From: Faecalibacterium sp.
Lineage (GTDB): Bacteria; Bacillota; Clostridia; Oscillospirales; Ruminococcaceae
Assembly: GCA_022652735.1 (NCBI GenBank)
Contig: JALCRP010000006.1
Coordinates: 1-64,000, forward strand
Length of the DNA: 64,000 nt
Direction of reading: 5' to 3'
Shown: piece by piece, positions 16,998 through 25,221 of the stretch
Position numbering within the stretch: position 1 is the stretch's first letter
Layout: the number at the start of each line of letters is the position of its first letter
Notes under the pieces: model-generated
Told to the model about the DNA's origin: nothing
The model's database searches: none
The model's input: the letters and a program-made list of their open reading frames with translations, nothing else
Translations under genes and position numbers: made by a program

Positions 16998-17113
16998 GGC
17001 TGTGCCTCCCGATAAAGAAATGGCGCCGGAAGCCCGGCACACTGTTTGTGAGTATAGCAGAATTTGCACAAAAAAGCCACAATCTACCTGTTTTGTATGC
17101 CGCCCGCGGCATA

Positions 17114-17145
17114 CAAAAAGCCGGCCCCGGTTTCCCGGGGCCGGC
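17114..17145 (-). terminator. Terminator of the GAPDH gene
   Basis: GCCGGCCCCGG/CCGGGGCCGGC, 11-bp perfect stem with a 4-nt loop, followed by TTTTTGT on the minus strand. Confidence 0.92.
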
Positions 17146-17171
17146 CAAAAGTTTACGCCGAAAGCGGCAGC

Positions 17172-18206
17172 TTAGCCCAACTCAGCGAAGTACTTAATGG
17201 TACGAACCATCTGAGAGGTGTAGCTGTTCTCGTTGTCGTACCAAGAAACGACCTGAACCTGATAGGTGTCGTCGTCGATCTTGGCGACCATCGTCTGGGT
17301 AGCATCGAACAGAGAGCCGTAACGCATACCGATAACATCGGAAGAAACGATCGGCTCTTCGTTGTAGCCGAAGGACTCAGACTGTGCAGCCTTCATAGCG
17401 GCATTGATGGATTCTTTGGTGACATCCTTGCCCTTGACGACGGCAACCAGGATGGTGGTAGAACCAGTCGGCACCGGAACACGCTGAGCAGAGCCGATCA
17501 GCTTGCCGTTCAGCTCCGGGATGACAAGGCCGATGGCCTTGGCAGCGCCGGTAGAGTTCGGGACGATGTTCTGTGCGCCGGCACGAGCACGGCGCAGGTC
17601 GCCCTTGCGCTGGGGGCCGTCGAGGATCATCTGATCGCCCGTGTAAGCATGCACGGTGGTCATGATGCCGGAAACGATCGGGTAGGTGTTGTTCAGGGTG
17701 TTCGCCATAGGAGCCAAGCAGTTGGTGGTGCAGGAAGCTGCACTGATGATCTTGTCATCCTTGGTCAGGGTCTTGTTGTTAACGGAGTAGACGATCGTCT
17801 TCAGGTCGCTGCCGGCCGGGGCAGAGATAACGACCTTCTTGGCGCCGGCATTGATGTGAGCCTGTGCCTTATCCTTGCTGGTGTAGAAACCGGTGCACTC
17901 CAGCACGACGTCGATGTTCAGCTTGCCCCAAGGCGCATCGTTGGCATCCTTCGCGGTGTAGATCTCGATCTCTTTGCCATCCACAATGATGGAGTGATCG
18001 GTAGCTTCGACGGTGTGCTTGTTCTCGCCGATCTTGCCGCAGAAAGAACCCTGCGCAGTATCGTACTTCAGCAGGTGCGCCAGCATCGCCGGGCTGGTCA
18101 GATCGTTGATGGCAACGACCTCATAGCCCTTAGCATCAAACATCTGGCGGAAAGCCAGACGGCCGATACGACCAAAACCATTAATAGCAACTCTAACATC
18201 AGCCAT
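17172..18206 (-). CDS. gap: Glyceraldehyde-3-phosphate dehydrogenase
   Basis: 344 residues, full length. Cytosolic glycolytic enzyme that oxidises glyceraldehyde-3-phosphate with NAD+ and phosphate. N-terminal Rossmann motif [13 protein letters not shown]; catalytic Cys in [12 protein letters not shown] (about 158); the His that activates it in [10 protein letters not shown]; substrate loop [14 protein letters not shown]. Monocistronic: its own strong promoter (18266-18294), an AGGAGG ribosome site and a terminator. It is not grouped with pgk/tpi here. The codon pattern looks highly expressed. Confidence 0.98.
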   Translation of the reverse strand: MADVRVAINGFGRIGRLAFRQMFDAKGYEVVAINDLTSPAMLAHLLKYDTAQGSFCGKIGENKHTVEATDHSIIVDGKEIEIYTAKDANDAPWGKLNIDVVLECTGFYTSKDKAQAHINAGAKKVVISAPAGSDLKTIVYSVNNKTLTKDDKIISAASCTTNCLAPMANTLNNTYPIVSGIMTTVHAYTGDQMILDGPQRKGDLRRARAGAQNIVPNSTGAAKAIGLVIPELNGKLIGSAQRVPVPTGSTTILVAVVKGKDVTKESINAAMKAAQSESFGYNEEPIVSSDVIGMRYGSLFDATQTMVAKIDDDTYQVQVVSWYDNENSYTSQMVRTIKYFAELG

Positions 18207-18294
18207 AATAATAGTAACCTCCTATATTTGACCCTGTAATTCCATTTAGAATTCACGGTGCTTTTATTGTAGCCCAATTTCCGGGAAGTTTCAA
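18207..18294 (-). promoter_or_regulatory. Promoter and leader of gap
   Basis: Minus-strand TTGAAA (18294-18289), 17 bp, TACAAT (18271-18266), then a ~50-nt leader with TATAGGAGGTTAC before the start. Close to sigma-A consensus. Confidence 0.85.
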
Positions 18295-18390
18295 GAGCTT
18301 GACAAACTCTTAACAAAAGATTTTTGATTCTCGGAAATGTACACAAGGATCGTCGATCTTCCGTTCGCGCGATATGACAATTTTCACAAA

Positions 18391-18429
18391 AAGAAAGCGG
18401 CCCTTTTGCCGATCTGCAAAAGAGGCCGC
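18391..18429 (-). terminator. Terminator of the gltA-membrane protein pair
   Basis: GCGGCC-CTTTTGC arm pairs with GCAAAAG-GCCGC around a short loop, followed by TTTCTTTTTG on the minus strand. Confidence 0.85.
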
Positions 18430-18476
18430 CAATTTTTGAAGAAGAAATGCTAAGCTGCCACGTTGTGCCGCGCCGC

Positions 18477-19268
18477 TCAGGCTTCTTCGGCCGTTTCGGC
18501 CTCCTGCCCCAGCGCGGAAAGCGCAACTCCCGCGCCCAGCAGCCCGATGCATCCGAGCAGCAAGCTGAAAGCAAGCTCCGATACGGGCGTCTGGCCCCAG
18601 AGATAGCGCGCAACGCCCTGCGGCACCTCGCAGCAGGTGCACAGATAAAACGCCCACATGCCCGTCATGTATTCTTTCCGGCCCCAGCGGCTTTCCGGAA
18701 AAAAGCCTACCCGCAGCAGTATGCTGGAAAGCAGCAGCGCCGCCAGCGCGGAAAAGGTCTGCATCGTCTGGGCAAAGCGGTAAACGCTGGAATAGTTGCC
18801 CGCAAAGCGCACCAGCGTCAGCGCGAGGAAAAAGGTGCTGCCCGCGATGCCGAGGCGAATGCCGCCAACAGGGCGGCGCGCGCCGGAAGACCCCCAGTGC
18901 GCGCAGAGCGTCAGCATCCACCACGCCGCGGCAAGGCCGAGTATCCCCAGCAAAAATGCCTTGTAAGCCACTGTCTTCGTGCCCAGCAGCTCCAGCGCGC
19001 CCACCGCGGCACACGCCGCGCCGCACACCGCCAGCCCCAGCGCCAGCGGCAGGTTCCGTTTTTCCATTGCCGCCGGGCGGCGCGCCGCCATCAGCGAGGC
19101 CAGCGCCGCGATCAAAATCAGCGCCGCAACTAAGGCATAGCGCAGCCAAACCGCGCCTGCCACGCTAAAGCCCTTTGTCGGGTCAGTGAACTGGGCAAGG
19201 TCGATCGTATATGCGGCCGCCCCGCAGGCGCCCACCAAGATCAGCAGAATTCCGGCAAACTTTTTCAT
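18477..19268 (-). CDS. Hydrophobic membrane protein, function unknown
   Basis: 263 residues with about seven membrane helices, rich in Ala/Leu, and a short acidic tail (QEAETAEEA). No family motif recognised. The start at 19268 overlaps the stop of citrate synthase (ATGA), so it is translationally coupled to it. The pairing may be only transcriptional convenience. Confidence 0.75.
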   Translation of the reverse strand: MKKFAGILLILVGACGAAAYTIDLAQFTDPTKGFSVAGAVWLRYALVAALILIAALASLMAARRPAAMEKRNLPLALGLAVCGAACAAVGALELLGTKTVAYKAFLLGILGLAAAWWMLTLCAHWGSSGARRPVGGIRLGIAGSTFFLALTLVRFAGNYSSVYRFAQTMQTFSALAALLLSSILLRVGFFPESRWGRKEYMTGMWAFYLCTCCEVPQGVARYLWGQTPVSELAFSLLLGCIGLLGAGVALSALGQEAETAEEA

Positions 19269-20635
19269 TCTCGTTCCTCGATGCTCTTATATTTCTGGCG
19301 AACGCCCAGATATTTGTATGCCGGACGAATGATCCGGTTTGCAAAAACAACTTCCTCTACGCGGTGTGCGCACCAGCCCGGCACACGGGCGATAGCGAAC
19401 AGTGGCGTGTACAAATCTTCCGAAAGGCCCAATATCTTATAGATCAGGCCGCTGAACAGATCGACATTGGCACAGATGGGCTTGCTTTTGCCGCGCTCCT
19501 CGGCGAAAATCTCCGGGGCAAGGCGCTCGATGCTGCACAGCATATCGAACTCCTCGGCATAGCCTTTTTCGTAGGCCAGCGGGCGGGCACGCTCACGCAG
19601 GATCAGCGCGCGCGGATCGCTGATGGTATAAACGGCATGGCCCATGCCATAGATAAGCCCTGAGCCATCGCCCGCCTGTTTGCGGATGATGCGGCGCAGA
19701 TACTCGCGTACTTCATCGTCGTCGGCCGGGTTTGTGACATGATGCAGAATATCATCGAGCTGGCGCATCACGCGCAGGTTTGCGCCGCCGTGCTTCGGGC
19801 CTTTCAGCGCGCCGATGGCCGCGGAAATGGCCGAATAAGTATCCGTGCCGGAGCTGGAAAGCACCCGGCAGGTAAATGTCGAGCAGTTGCCGCCGCCGTG
19901 ATCGGCATGCACTAAAAGGCACATATCAAGCAGCTTGGCTTCTTCGTGCGTAAAGCGCTGATCGGGGCGGTAGGTGGCGAGGATATGCTCGGCCGTGCTT
20001 TGCCCCGGGATTGGCATGTGGAAAAACATGCTCTTTTTATCATAGACGCGGCGCTTGATCTGATAGGCGTCGACCATGATCGTAGGCAGCCCCGCAATCA
20101 GGTTGATGCTCTGGTTCAAAATGTTTTCGAGGCTTAAATCGTCGGCCTTTTCGTCATAAGAATAAAGCGCCAGCACACTGCGGGCCATCTTGTTCATGAT
20201 GTTCGGCGAGGGGGCCTTCATAATCATATCTTCGGCAAAGCCCTCGGGCAAATCGCGGTGCGAAGCGAGGATCTCGCAAAAATCGTTCAGCTGATCCTGC
20301 GTGGGCAGGCTGCCAAAAAGCAAAAGCCAGATTACTTCCTCGTAAACAAAGCGATCGTTATTGTAAGCCTCGGCCACGATCTCATTGATATTGACGCCGC
20401 GATAGATCAGTTTGCCCGGCGTCGGGATAATGCTGCCGTCCTGATCTTTTTTGTAGCCCACTACGTCGCACACGTTTGTCAGCCCGGCCAGCACACCTGT
20501 GCCATCGGGGTTGCGCAGCCCGCGTTTTACGCCGAGACGCTCGCTCGTCTCCGGGTCAATGTAGTTGTTTTTCAGGTATTCTTTGCAAAGCGATTCCATC
20601 GTTGCGCCGTCCAGCGCGGCAACTTCAGAAGCCAT
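19265..20635 (-). CDS. gltA: Citrate synthase
   Basis: 456 residues. Condenses oxaloacetate and acetyl-CoA to citrate, here probably feeding glutamate synthesis in an incomplete anaerobic cycle. Catalytic elements: HADHGGGNCSTFTCR (first His), GMGHAVYTISDPRA (second His) and the Asp region NVDLFSGLIYKILG. An N-terminal extension of ~40 residues precedes the core, as in several clostridial citrate synthases. Divergent from spoIID. No aconitase or isocitrate dehydrogenase gene is in the window. Confidence 0.95.
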   Translation of the reverse strand: MASEVAALDGATMESLCKEYLKNNYIDPETSERLGVKRGLRNPDGTGVLAGLTNVCDVVGYKKDQDGSIIPTPGKLIYRGVNINEIVAEAYNNDRFVYEEVIWLLLFGSLPTQDQLNDFCEILASHRDLPEGFAEDMIMKAPSPNIMNKMARSVLALYSYDEKADDLSLENILNQSINLIAGLPTIMVDAYQIKRRVYDKKSMFFHMPIPGQSTAEHILATYRPDQRFTHEEAKLLDMCLLVHADHGGGNCSTFTCRVLSSSGTDTYSAISAAIGALKGPKHGGANLRVMRQLDDILHHVTNPADDDEVREYLRRIIRKQAGDGSGLIYGMGHAVYTISDPRALILRERARPLAYEKGYAEEFDMLCSIERLAPEIFAEERGKSKPICANVDLFSGLIYKILGLSEDLYTPLFAIARVPGWCAHRVEEVVFANRIIRPAYKYLGVRQKYKSIEERE

Positions 20636-20828
20636 TCTACCTTCCCCTTTTCCTCAAAATATACTTTCCCTTCGGTTTTGCATGGATGCTTTGTGCCATC
20701 TGCCAGAATGACACGCTTTCATGATAGCGCGAAAACGGTACAAATTCAAGCAGGAATCCCGTCGAAGCCCCTGATTCGGGCCTGTTTGCGCTCTCCTTGT
20801 CCTACCCTAGCGGCAGGAGGGATGCGCA

Positions 20829-21908
20829 ATGAAAAAAGCGACGCTTTTGCTGGCCCTGATTTTACTGTTGAGCTGCCTTGCGCCGGTGGGCAGCTATTAT
20901 CTGATGCTCGCCGTCGAAGGAAAAGGCGCCGCGGGCACATTGCAGCAGCTTCGGCTGGACGCCGCCGGCAGCGGCAGCGCGGCCGCCCTGCGCACCGCGC
21001 CCGAAGCGGCAAAGCCAAACGCCTCTGCCGCGCCGAAAACTTCGCCCCAGCCTTCGGCCAATACGGTGCTTACCGTTTTGGTTCAGGATACCTCGAGCGG
21101 CGAAGTGCTCTCGGTGCCCCTGCGGGAATATGTAATCGGCGCCGTGGCCAGCGAGATGCCCATGACATGGGAAGACGCCGCCTTACAGGCGCAGGCCGTA
21201 TCCATCCATACATACGTGTTATACTGCCGGGATCACAACGATACCGCCAGCATGGGCGGCGCTTGGCTGACAGCCGACCCTGCCCGCCGGCAGGGCTTTA
21301 TGACGGATGCCGTGCTGCACAGTTATTGGGGCACAGATTATGACGCCAACTATGCCCGCCTTTCCAAGCTGGTGGATCAAGTGCTCGGCACCGTCGTCAC
21401 CTATGAGGGCCAGCCGGCCGCCACAAGCTATTTTGCCATTTCTAACGGCCGCACGGAAGCCAGCCAAAACGTATGGAACATTGCCCTGCCCTATTTGCAG
21501 GGCGTCGACAGCAGCGCCGACAAGCAGGCCGAGGGCTGCACCTGTACGGTGACGTATACCAGCCAGCAGATGTACGATGCGCTGGTTTCCGCGCTTGGCC
21601 TTGCCCCCGGCAGCACCAAGCCCGGCAACTATTTTACAAACTATATCAAAACCGACGCGGGCTATATCTATTCGGTGGACGTATGCGGCACGACCGTGCG
21701 CGGCACGGTGCTGCGCAGCGCGCTGCATCTGCGCAGCACCTGTTTTTCCATCTCTTATGCAGACAATCTGTTTACCATCACCACCGTCGGCTACGGCCAC
21801 GGCGTTGGCCTGAGCCAATGCGGCGCCGAAGCAATGTCCAAAAGCGGCAGCACATGGCAGGATATTCTGGCGCACTATTTCCCCGGCACCACGCTGGCCG
21901 CCGCCTAA
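20829..21908 (+). CDS. spoIID: Stage II sporulation protein D (SpoIID/LytB family)
   Basis: 359 residues. N-terminal signal/anchor helix (KKATLLLALILLLSCLAPVG), an Ala-rich linker (~35-80), then the SpoIID domain: REYVIGAVASEMPMTWEDAA with the catalytic Glu, and near the end GYGHGVGLSQCGAEAMS. It is a lytic transglycosylase that degrades peptidoglycan stripped by SpoIIP during engulfment of the forespore. AGGAGG overlaps the start region. Monocistronic with a terminator at 21994-22022. This supports a spore-forming lineage, though SpoIID paralogues also exist outside sporulation. Confidence 0.93.
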   Translation: MKKATLLLALILLLSCLAPVGSYYLMLAVEGKGAAGTLQQLRLDAAGSGSAAALRTAPEAAKPNASAAPKTSPQPSANTVLTVLVQDTSSGEVLSVPLREYVIGAVASEMPMTWEDAALQAQAVSIHTYVLYCRDHNDTASMGGAWLTADPARRQGFMTDAVLHSYWGTDYDANYARLSKLVDQVLGTVVTYEGQPAATSYFAISNGRTEASQNVWNIALPYLQGVDSSADKQAEGCTCTVTYTSQQMYDALVSALGLAPGSTKPGNYFTNYIKTDAGYIYSVDVCGTTVRGTVLRSALHLRSTCFSISYADNLFTITTVGYGHGVGLSQCGAEAMSKSGSTWQDILAHYFPGTTLAAA

Positions 21909-21993
21909 ACCATTTTGTGCGGCCGGAAAAAGGCGCCTTTGCTTTTCGGCGCCGTGGCCGCAAAGCCCCTTTGTACGCCCCCGCGTTTCTCTG

Positions 21994-22022
21994 CAGGCCG
22001 TGCCTTTGCCGGCCTGTTTTTT
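21994..22022 (+). terminator. Terminator after spoIID
   Basis: CAGGCCG/CGGCCTG stem with a 9-nt loop followed by six Ts. A second large GC hairpin without a T-run (GCGGCC...GGCCGC) lies upstream at 21917-21955. Confidence 0.85.
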
Positions 22023-22041
22023 GTTGGCCGGAAAAGTCGAT

Positions 22042-22070
22042 TTGTAGTTTTTGCGGCAAATGTGTATAAT
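22042..22070 (+). promoter_or_regulatory. Promoter of the nucleotidyltransferase gene
   Basis: TTGTAG, 17 bp, TATAAT, about 48 bp before the start; GCAGGAGG ribosome site follows. Confidence 0.8.
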
Positions 22071-22117
22071 ACACAAGGCACACAATCCCGAGAACGAAAA
22101 CCGCAGGAGGTTTTGAT

Positions 22118-23038
22118 ATGAAAAAGCCCGTATTGGTGGTTATGGCGGCAGGCATGGGCAGCCGCTACGGCGGCATGAAACAGATCGACCCGGTAGGCCC
22201 TTCGGGCCAGCTGATTATCGACTATTCCATTTATGACGCGCACCGCGCCGGCTTTGACACGGTGATCTTTGTTATCAAGCACGAGATCGAGGCCAGCTTT
22301 AAGGCTGCCATCGGTGATCGCCTTTCCCGCGTGATGGATGTGAAATACGCCTATCAGCAGCTTGACGAGCTGCCGGCCGGCTTTTCCGTGCCCGCAGGGC
22401 GCGAAAAGCCGTGGGGCACCTGTCACGCCGTTCTGGCCGCTAAAAGCTTGATTGACGGGCCTTTTGCCGTCATCAACTCCGACGATTACTACGGCCCCGA
22501 GGCGTTTGCCGTCATCTACGATTACCTTTCCTCGCACCGCGACGGCGCAGTGTATGATTACTGCATGGTAAGCTACCTGTTGAAAAACACCGTATCCGAG
22601 CACGGCAGCGTGGCGCGCGGCATCTGCACCCCGACGGCCGCGGGCAAGCTGGCAAATGTCACCGAGCGCACCCGCATCGAGCCGTATGCGGGCGGCATCC
22701 ATTATACCGAGGACGGCGGCGAAAGCTGGGCTGATCTGCCCGGCGATACGCCCGTCAGCATGAACCTCTGGGGCTTTGGCGAGAGCTTTCTGCACGAAGC
22801 GGAAGCCCGCTTTTCGGGCTGGCTCGCCGAAAATCTGCCGAAGAACCCGCTGAAATGCGAATACTTTCTGCCGCTTGTGGTCAGCGAGCTGATCGACGAG
22901 CACAAGGCCGAGGTGCACATCCTGCAAAGCGGCGACAAATGGTACGGCGTCACCTACAAAGAGGACAAGCCCGTTGTCGTGGCCGCCATCGCCCAGAAGA
23001 TTGCCGCCGGCCAGTATCCGGCCGAGCTTTGGGGCTAA
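22118..23038 (+). CDS. Sugar-phosphate nucleotidyltransferase-like protein
   Basis: 306 residues. The N-terminal GT-A nucleotidyltransferase fold has the signature VVMAAGMGSRYGGMKQ (NTP-binding G-rich loop) and the metal-binding NSDDYYG (~125). It would join a nucleotide to a sugar phosphate, but the substrate is not evident and the C-terminal part (from ~180) is not one of the common GlmU/RfbA types. Own promoter; followed by a shared bidirectional terminator. Not linked to a capsule cluster here. Confidence 0.85.
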   Translation: MKKPVLVVMAAGMGSRYGGMKQIDPVGPSGQLIIDYSIYDAHRAGFDTVIFVIKHEIEASFKAAIGDRLSRVMDVKYAYQQLDELPAGFSVPAGREKPWGTCHAVLAAKSLIDGPFAVINSDDYYGPEAFAVIYDYLSSHRDGAVYDYCMVSYLLKNTVSEHGSVARGICTPTAAGKLANVTERTRIEPYAGGIHYTEDGGESWADLPGDTPVSMNLWGFGESFLHEAEARFSGWLAENLPKNPLKCEYFLPLVVSELIDEHKAEVHILQSGDKWYGVTYKEDKPVVVAAIAQKIAAGQYPAELWG

Positions 23039-23206
23039 GCCGCACGGCGAATGCACGGGCAGACGCTTTTCTGTGCCTTACGCCTGCGGCGGGTACTTTT
23101 CCGCGCGGGTAACGCGGCCGGCCTTCCGGCAAACCTCCGAAACGCGGCAAGGATTTTATCCTTCCATCGGTGCCCATATTGAATCTCCTAAAAAATCGTA
23201 TATCGC

Positions 23207-23254
23207 AAAACGCCCCGCAATCGGCTATTTGAAAGCCGAAGCAGGGCGTTTTTT
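23207..23254. terminator. Bidirectional terminator
   Basis: AAAACGCCC...GGGCGTTTTTT with an inner CGGCT/AGCCG stem. It serves the converging nucleotidyltransferase and Nudix transcripts. Confidence 0.9.
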
Positions 23255-23297
23255 GTATATTATTGTAAATTTTGTACAGTGTGGAAAATTGCTTGCA

Positions 23298-23903
23298 TCA
23301 TATATTTTTTGGGCCTGTCTCAGCATCCTCCGGCATAAAGCCGTTTTCCGCCCACATTACCAAGAACATCTGCACACGGCCCGTCACAGCCCCACCGCGC
23401 GCAATCCGCGCGGCCTCGGCGCGTTTTACCCACACAGGCTCGATTTCCTCGGCCGGGGCGTGCTCGCCGCCGAAAGGCTGCGTGTCGTCGGCCTGCCCGA
23501 AAAAAACAGCCGATACCTCGTTGCTGATCCCGATCGCGCCGTAAGAGCACCCATAGCAGGCCAGGCAAGCCGAAAGCGTCAGGCCTGTCTCCTCGGCAAG
23601 CTCGCGCGCCGCAGCCGCGGGAAGGCTTTCGCCCGGCTCCGGCATGCCGGCCGGAAAATTGTACACCACACGGTTTACCGCGGGGCGAAACTCTCGGTTA
23701 AGCAGCACCCGCGTTTTGCTTTGGTTCAAAATCACGAGCACCACGCCCTCCGGCGCAGCGCCGGAAAGCTCCTCTGCGGCCAAAACGGGGCGGCGGCTTA
23801 CCATCTCGTATACCTTTTCGTGCCCGTCCGCCATTTCATAATGCAGATCATACCGCCGCAGAAAACGGCCCTCCCCTTTTGGCTCGCAGCGCAAAAATTT
23901 CAT
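23298..23903 (-). CDS. Nudix hydrolase
   Basis: 201 residues. A complete Nudix box G-x5-E-x7-RELAEETGL spans about 90-112 (starts GMPEPGESLP). It hydrolyses a nucleoside-diphosphate-linked compound; the ADP-ribose pyrophosphatase type is plausible from the N-terminal layout, but the substrate cannot be read. The start overlaps the stop of the UPF0597 gene (ATGA), so the two are translationally coupled. Confidence 0.88.
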   Translation of the reverse strand: MKFLRCEPKGEGRFLRRYDLHYEMADGHEKVYEMVSRRPVLAAEELSGAAPEGVVLVILNQSKTRVLLNREFRPAVNRVVYNFPAGMPEPGESLPAAAARELAEETGLTLSACLACYGCSYGAIGISNEVSAVFFGQADDTQPFGGEHAPAEEIEPVWVKRAEAARIARGGAVTGRVQMFLVMWAENGFMPEDAETGPKNI

Positions 23904-25189
23904 GCTTTCGTCTCCTCTGCGGCCGTGTCCAGCATTAAATGGATGATTTCCTGATCCGTCTGGCGCATTCCCTCGTGCGCCAGAAGCCCGACATTCCGGA
24001 TGGTGTTCTCCACGCCTTTTGTCACGATGCCGTCGCCGCCGCGGAACTGGCTGCCGTGCTGATACATCTGCATCCCCAGAAGCCCCGCCTCGACGGCAGA
24101 AGCGATTTTAGCCGCGCAGCTTGCTTTTGCGCCGTCGCAGATCATGCCGGAATTGATCGCCAGCGCGTTAACAACCGTATGCGCAACTTCGCGATAGCCT
24201 CCGCCGTACAGGTACGTCACGCCCGCGCCCGCCCCGGCGCCTGCGCTGGTGGCGCCGCAATAAGCCGAAAGGCAGCCAATGCCCGTTTTTAAGTGGATGG
24301 CAACCAGATTCGACACGCACAGCGCGCGGTACAGCTTTTCTTCCGAAATGTGCAGCTCTTTGGCATATACGATCACGGGCATCGACACAGTAAGCCCCTG
24401 ATTGCCGCTGCCGGAATTGATGACGACGGGCAGCTCGCAGCCGTTCATCCGTGCATCCGACCCAGCCGCCGCCATCGCTTTGGCGCGGTTTTGCACGCTG
24501 TCGCCGTAGGATTGCAGCAAAATACGGCCGATGCCCGCGCCCCATACGCGGCGCAGGCCTTCCTCGGCGATTGCGGTATTATAGGCAATCTGGCGCCCGA
24601 TGGTTTCGCGGATGTCGTCGAGCTTCACGCAATCGGCAAAGGCGACGATCTGCTCCACGTTCAGCTTTTCATGGCCGTTTCCCGCCGTGCCGCCCTCGGC
24701 ATAGGCGCGGTGATACAGCGAAACGCCGTCTTTTTCCATGTCGACGATATTGGTATGGAAGCCGCTGATGCGCACACTTGCGCAATGGGTGCCGGAATGC
24801 ACCGTCACTTTTAAGTCGAATACACAGCGCGATTGCAGTTCTTCCACGGTGATCGGCGTTTTTTGCAGGTAAGCCGCGATCTGCGTTACCTCGGCGGGGC
24901 TTACGGCGGAGATCACTTCCAGTTCTTTGTCTTCGTCGCCCGCGATGATGCCCGCGGCGGCCGCGGCCGCGATGCCCTTTAAGCCGCCCGTGTGCGGCAC
25001 AATCACGCTCTTTACATTTTTCACGATATTGCCGGAGGCCGCCACCGTAACCACCTCGGGCAGCGCGCCCAGCGCGGCGCGCGCTTTGGCCGCCGCATAC
25101 GCCACGGCAATCGGCTCGGTGCAGCCCATCGCGGGGACAAGCTCCTCCCGCAGAATTTCGAGATAAGCCTGATATAAGCTATTTTCCAT
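23900..25189 (-). CDS. UPF0597 / L-cysteine desulfidase-like (serine dehydratase alpha family)
   Basis: 429 residues from ATG 25189, which follows TATGGAGGTTTT. Matches the YhaM/CdsB family: Cys in AMGCTEPIAVAYAAA (about 24), INSGSGNQGLTVSMPV, GCLSAYCGATSAGAGAGAG and NVGLLAHEGM. In archaeal CdsB the N-terminal Cys and an Fe-S cluster break L-cysteine to pyruvate, ammonia and sulfide; that activity is inferred here. Several Cys that could hold a cluster are present (GMICDGAKASC, GIGCLSAYC). Coupled downstream to the Nudix hydrolase. Confidence 0.87.
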   Translation of the reverse strand: MENSLYQAYLEILREELVPAMGCTEPIAVAYAAAKARAALGALPEVVTVAASGNIVKNVKSVIVPHTGGLKGIAAAAAAGIIAGDEDKELEVISAVSPAEVTQIAAYLQKTPITVEELQSRCVFDLKVTVHSGTHCASVRISGFHTNIVDMEKDGVSLYHRAYAEGGTAGNGHEKLNVEQIVAFADCVKLDDIRETIGRQIAYNTAIAEEGLRRVWGAGIGRILLQSYGDSVQNRAKAMAAAGSDARMNGCELPVVINSGSGNQGLTVSMPVIVYAKELHISEEKLYRALCVSNLVAIHLKTGIGCLSAYCGATSAGAGAGAGVTYLYGGGYREVAHTVVNALAINSGMICDGAKASCAAKIASAVEAGLLGMQMYQHGSQFRGGDGIVTKGVENTIRNVGLLAHEGMRQTDQEIIHLMLDTAAEETKA

Positions 25190-25221
25190 AAAACCTCCAT
25201 ACCCGGGCAAAAATGGGCAGT

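Noticed and set aside
17064..18239. 391-codon plus-strand frame
   Set aside because: Antisense shadow of gap; high-GC codon bias keeps the opposite frame open.
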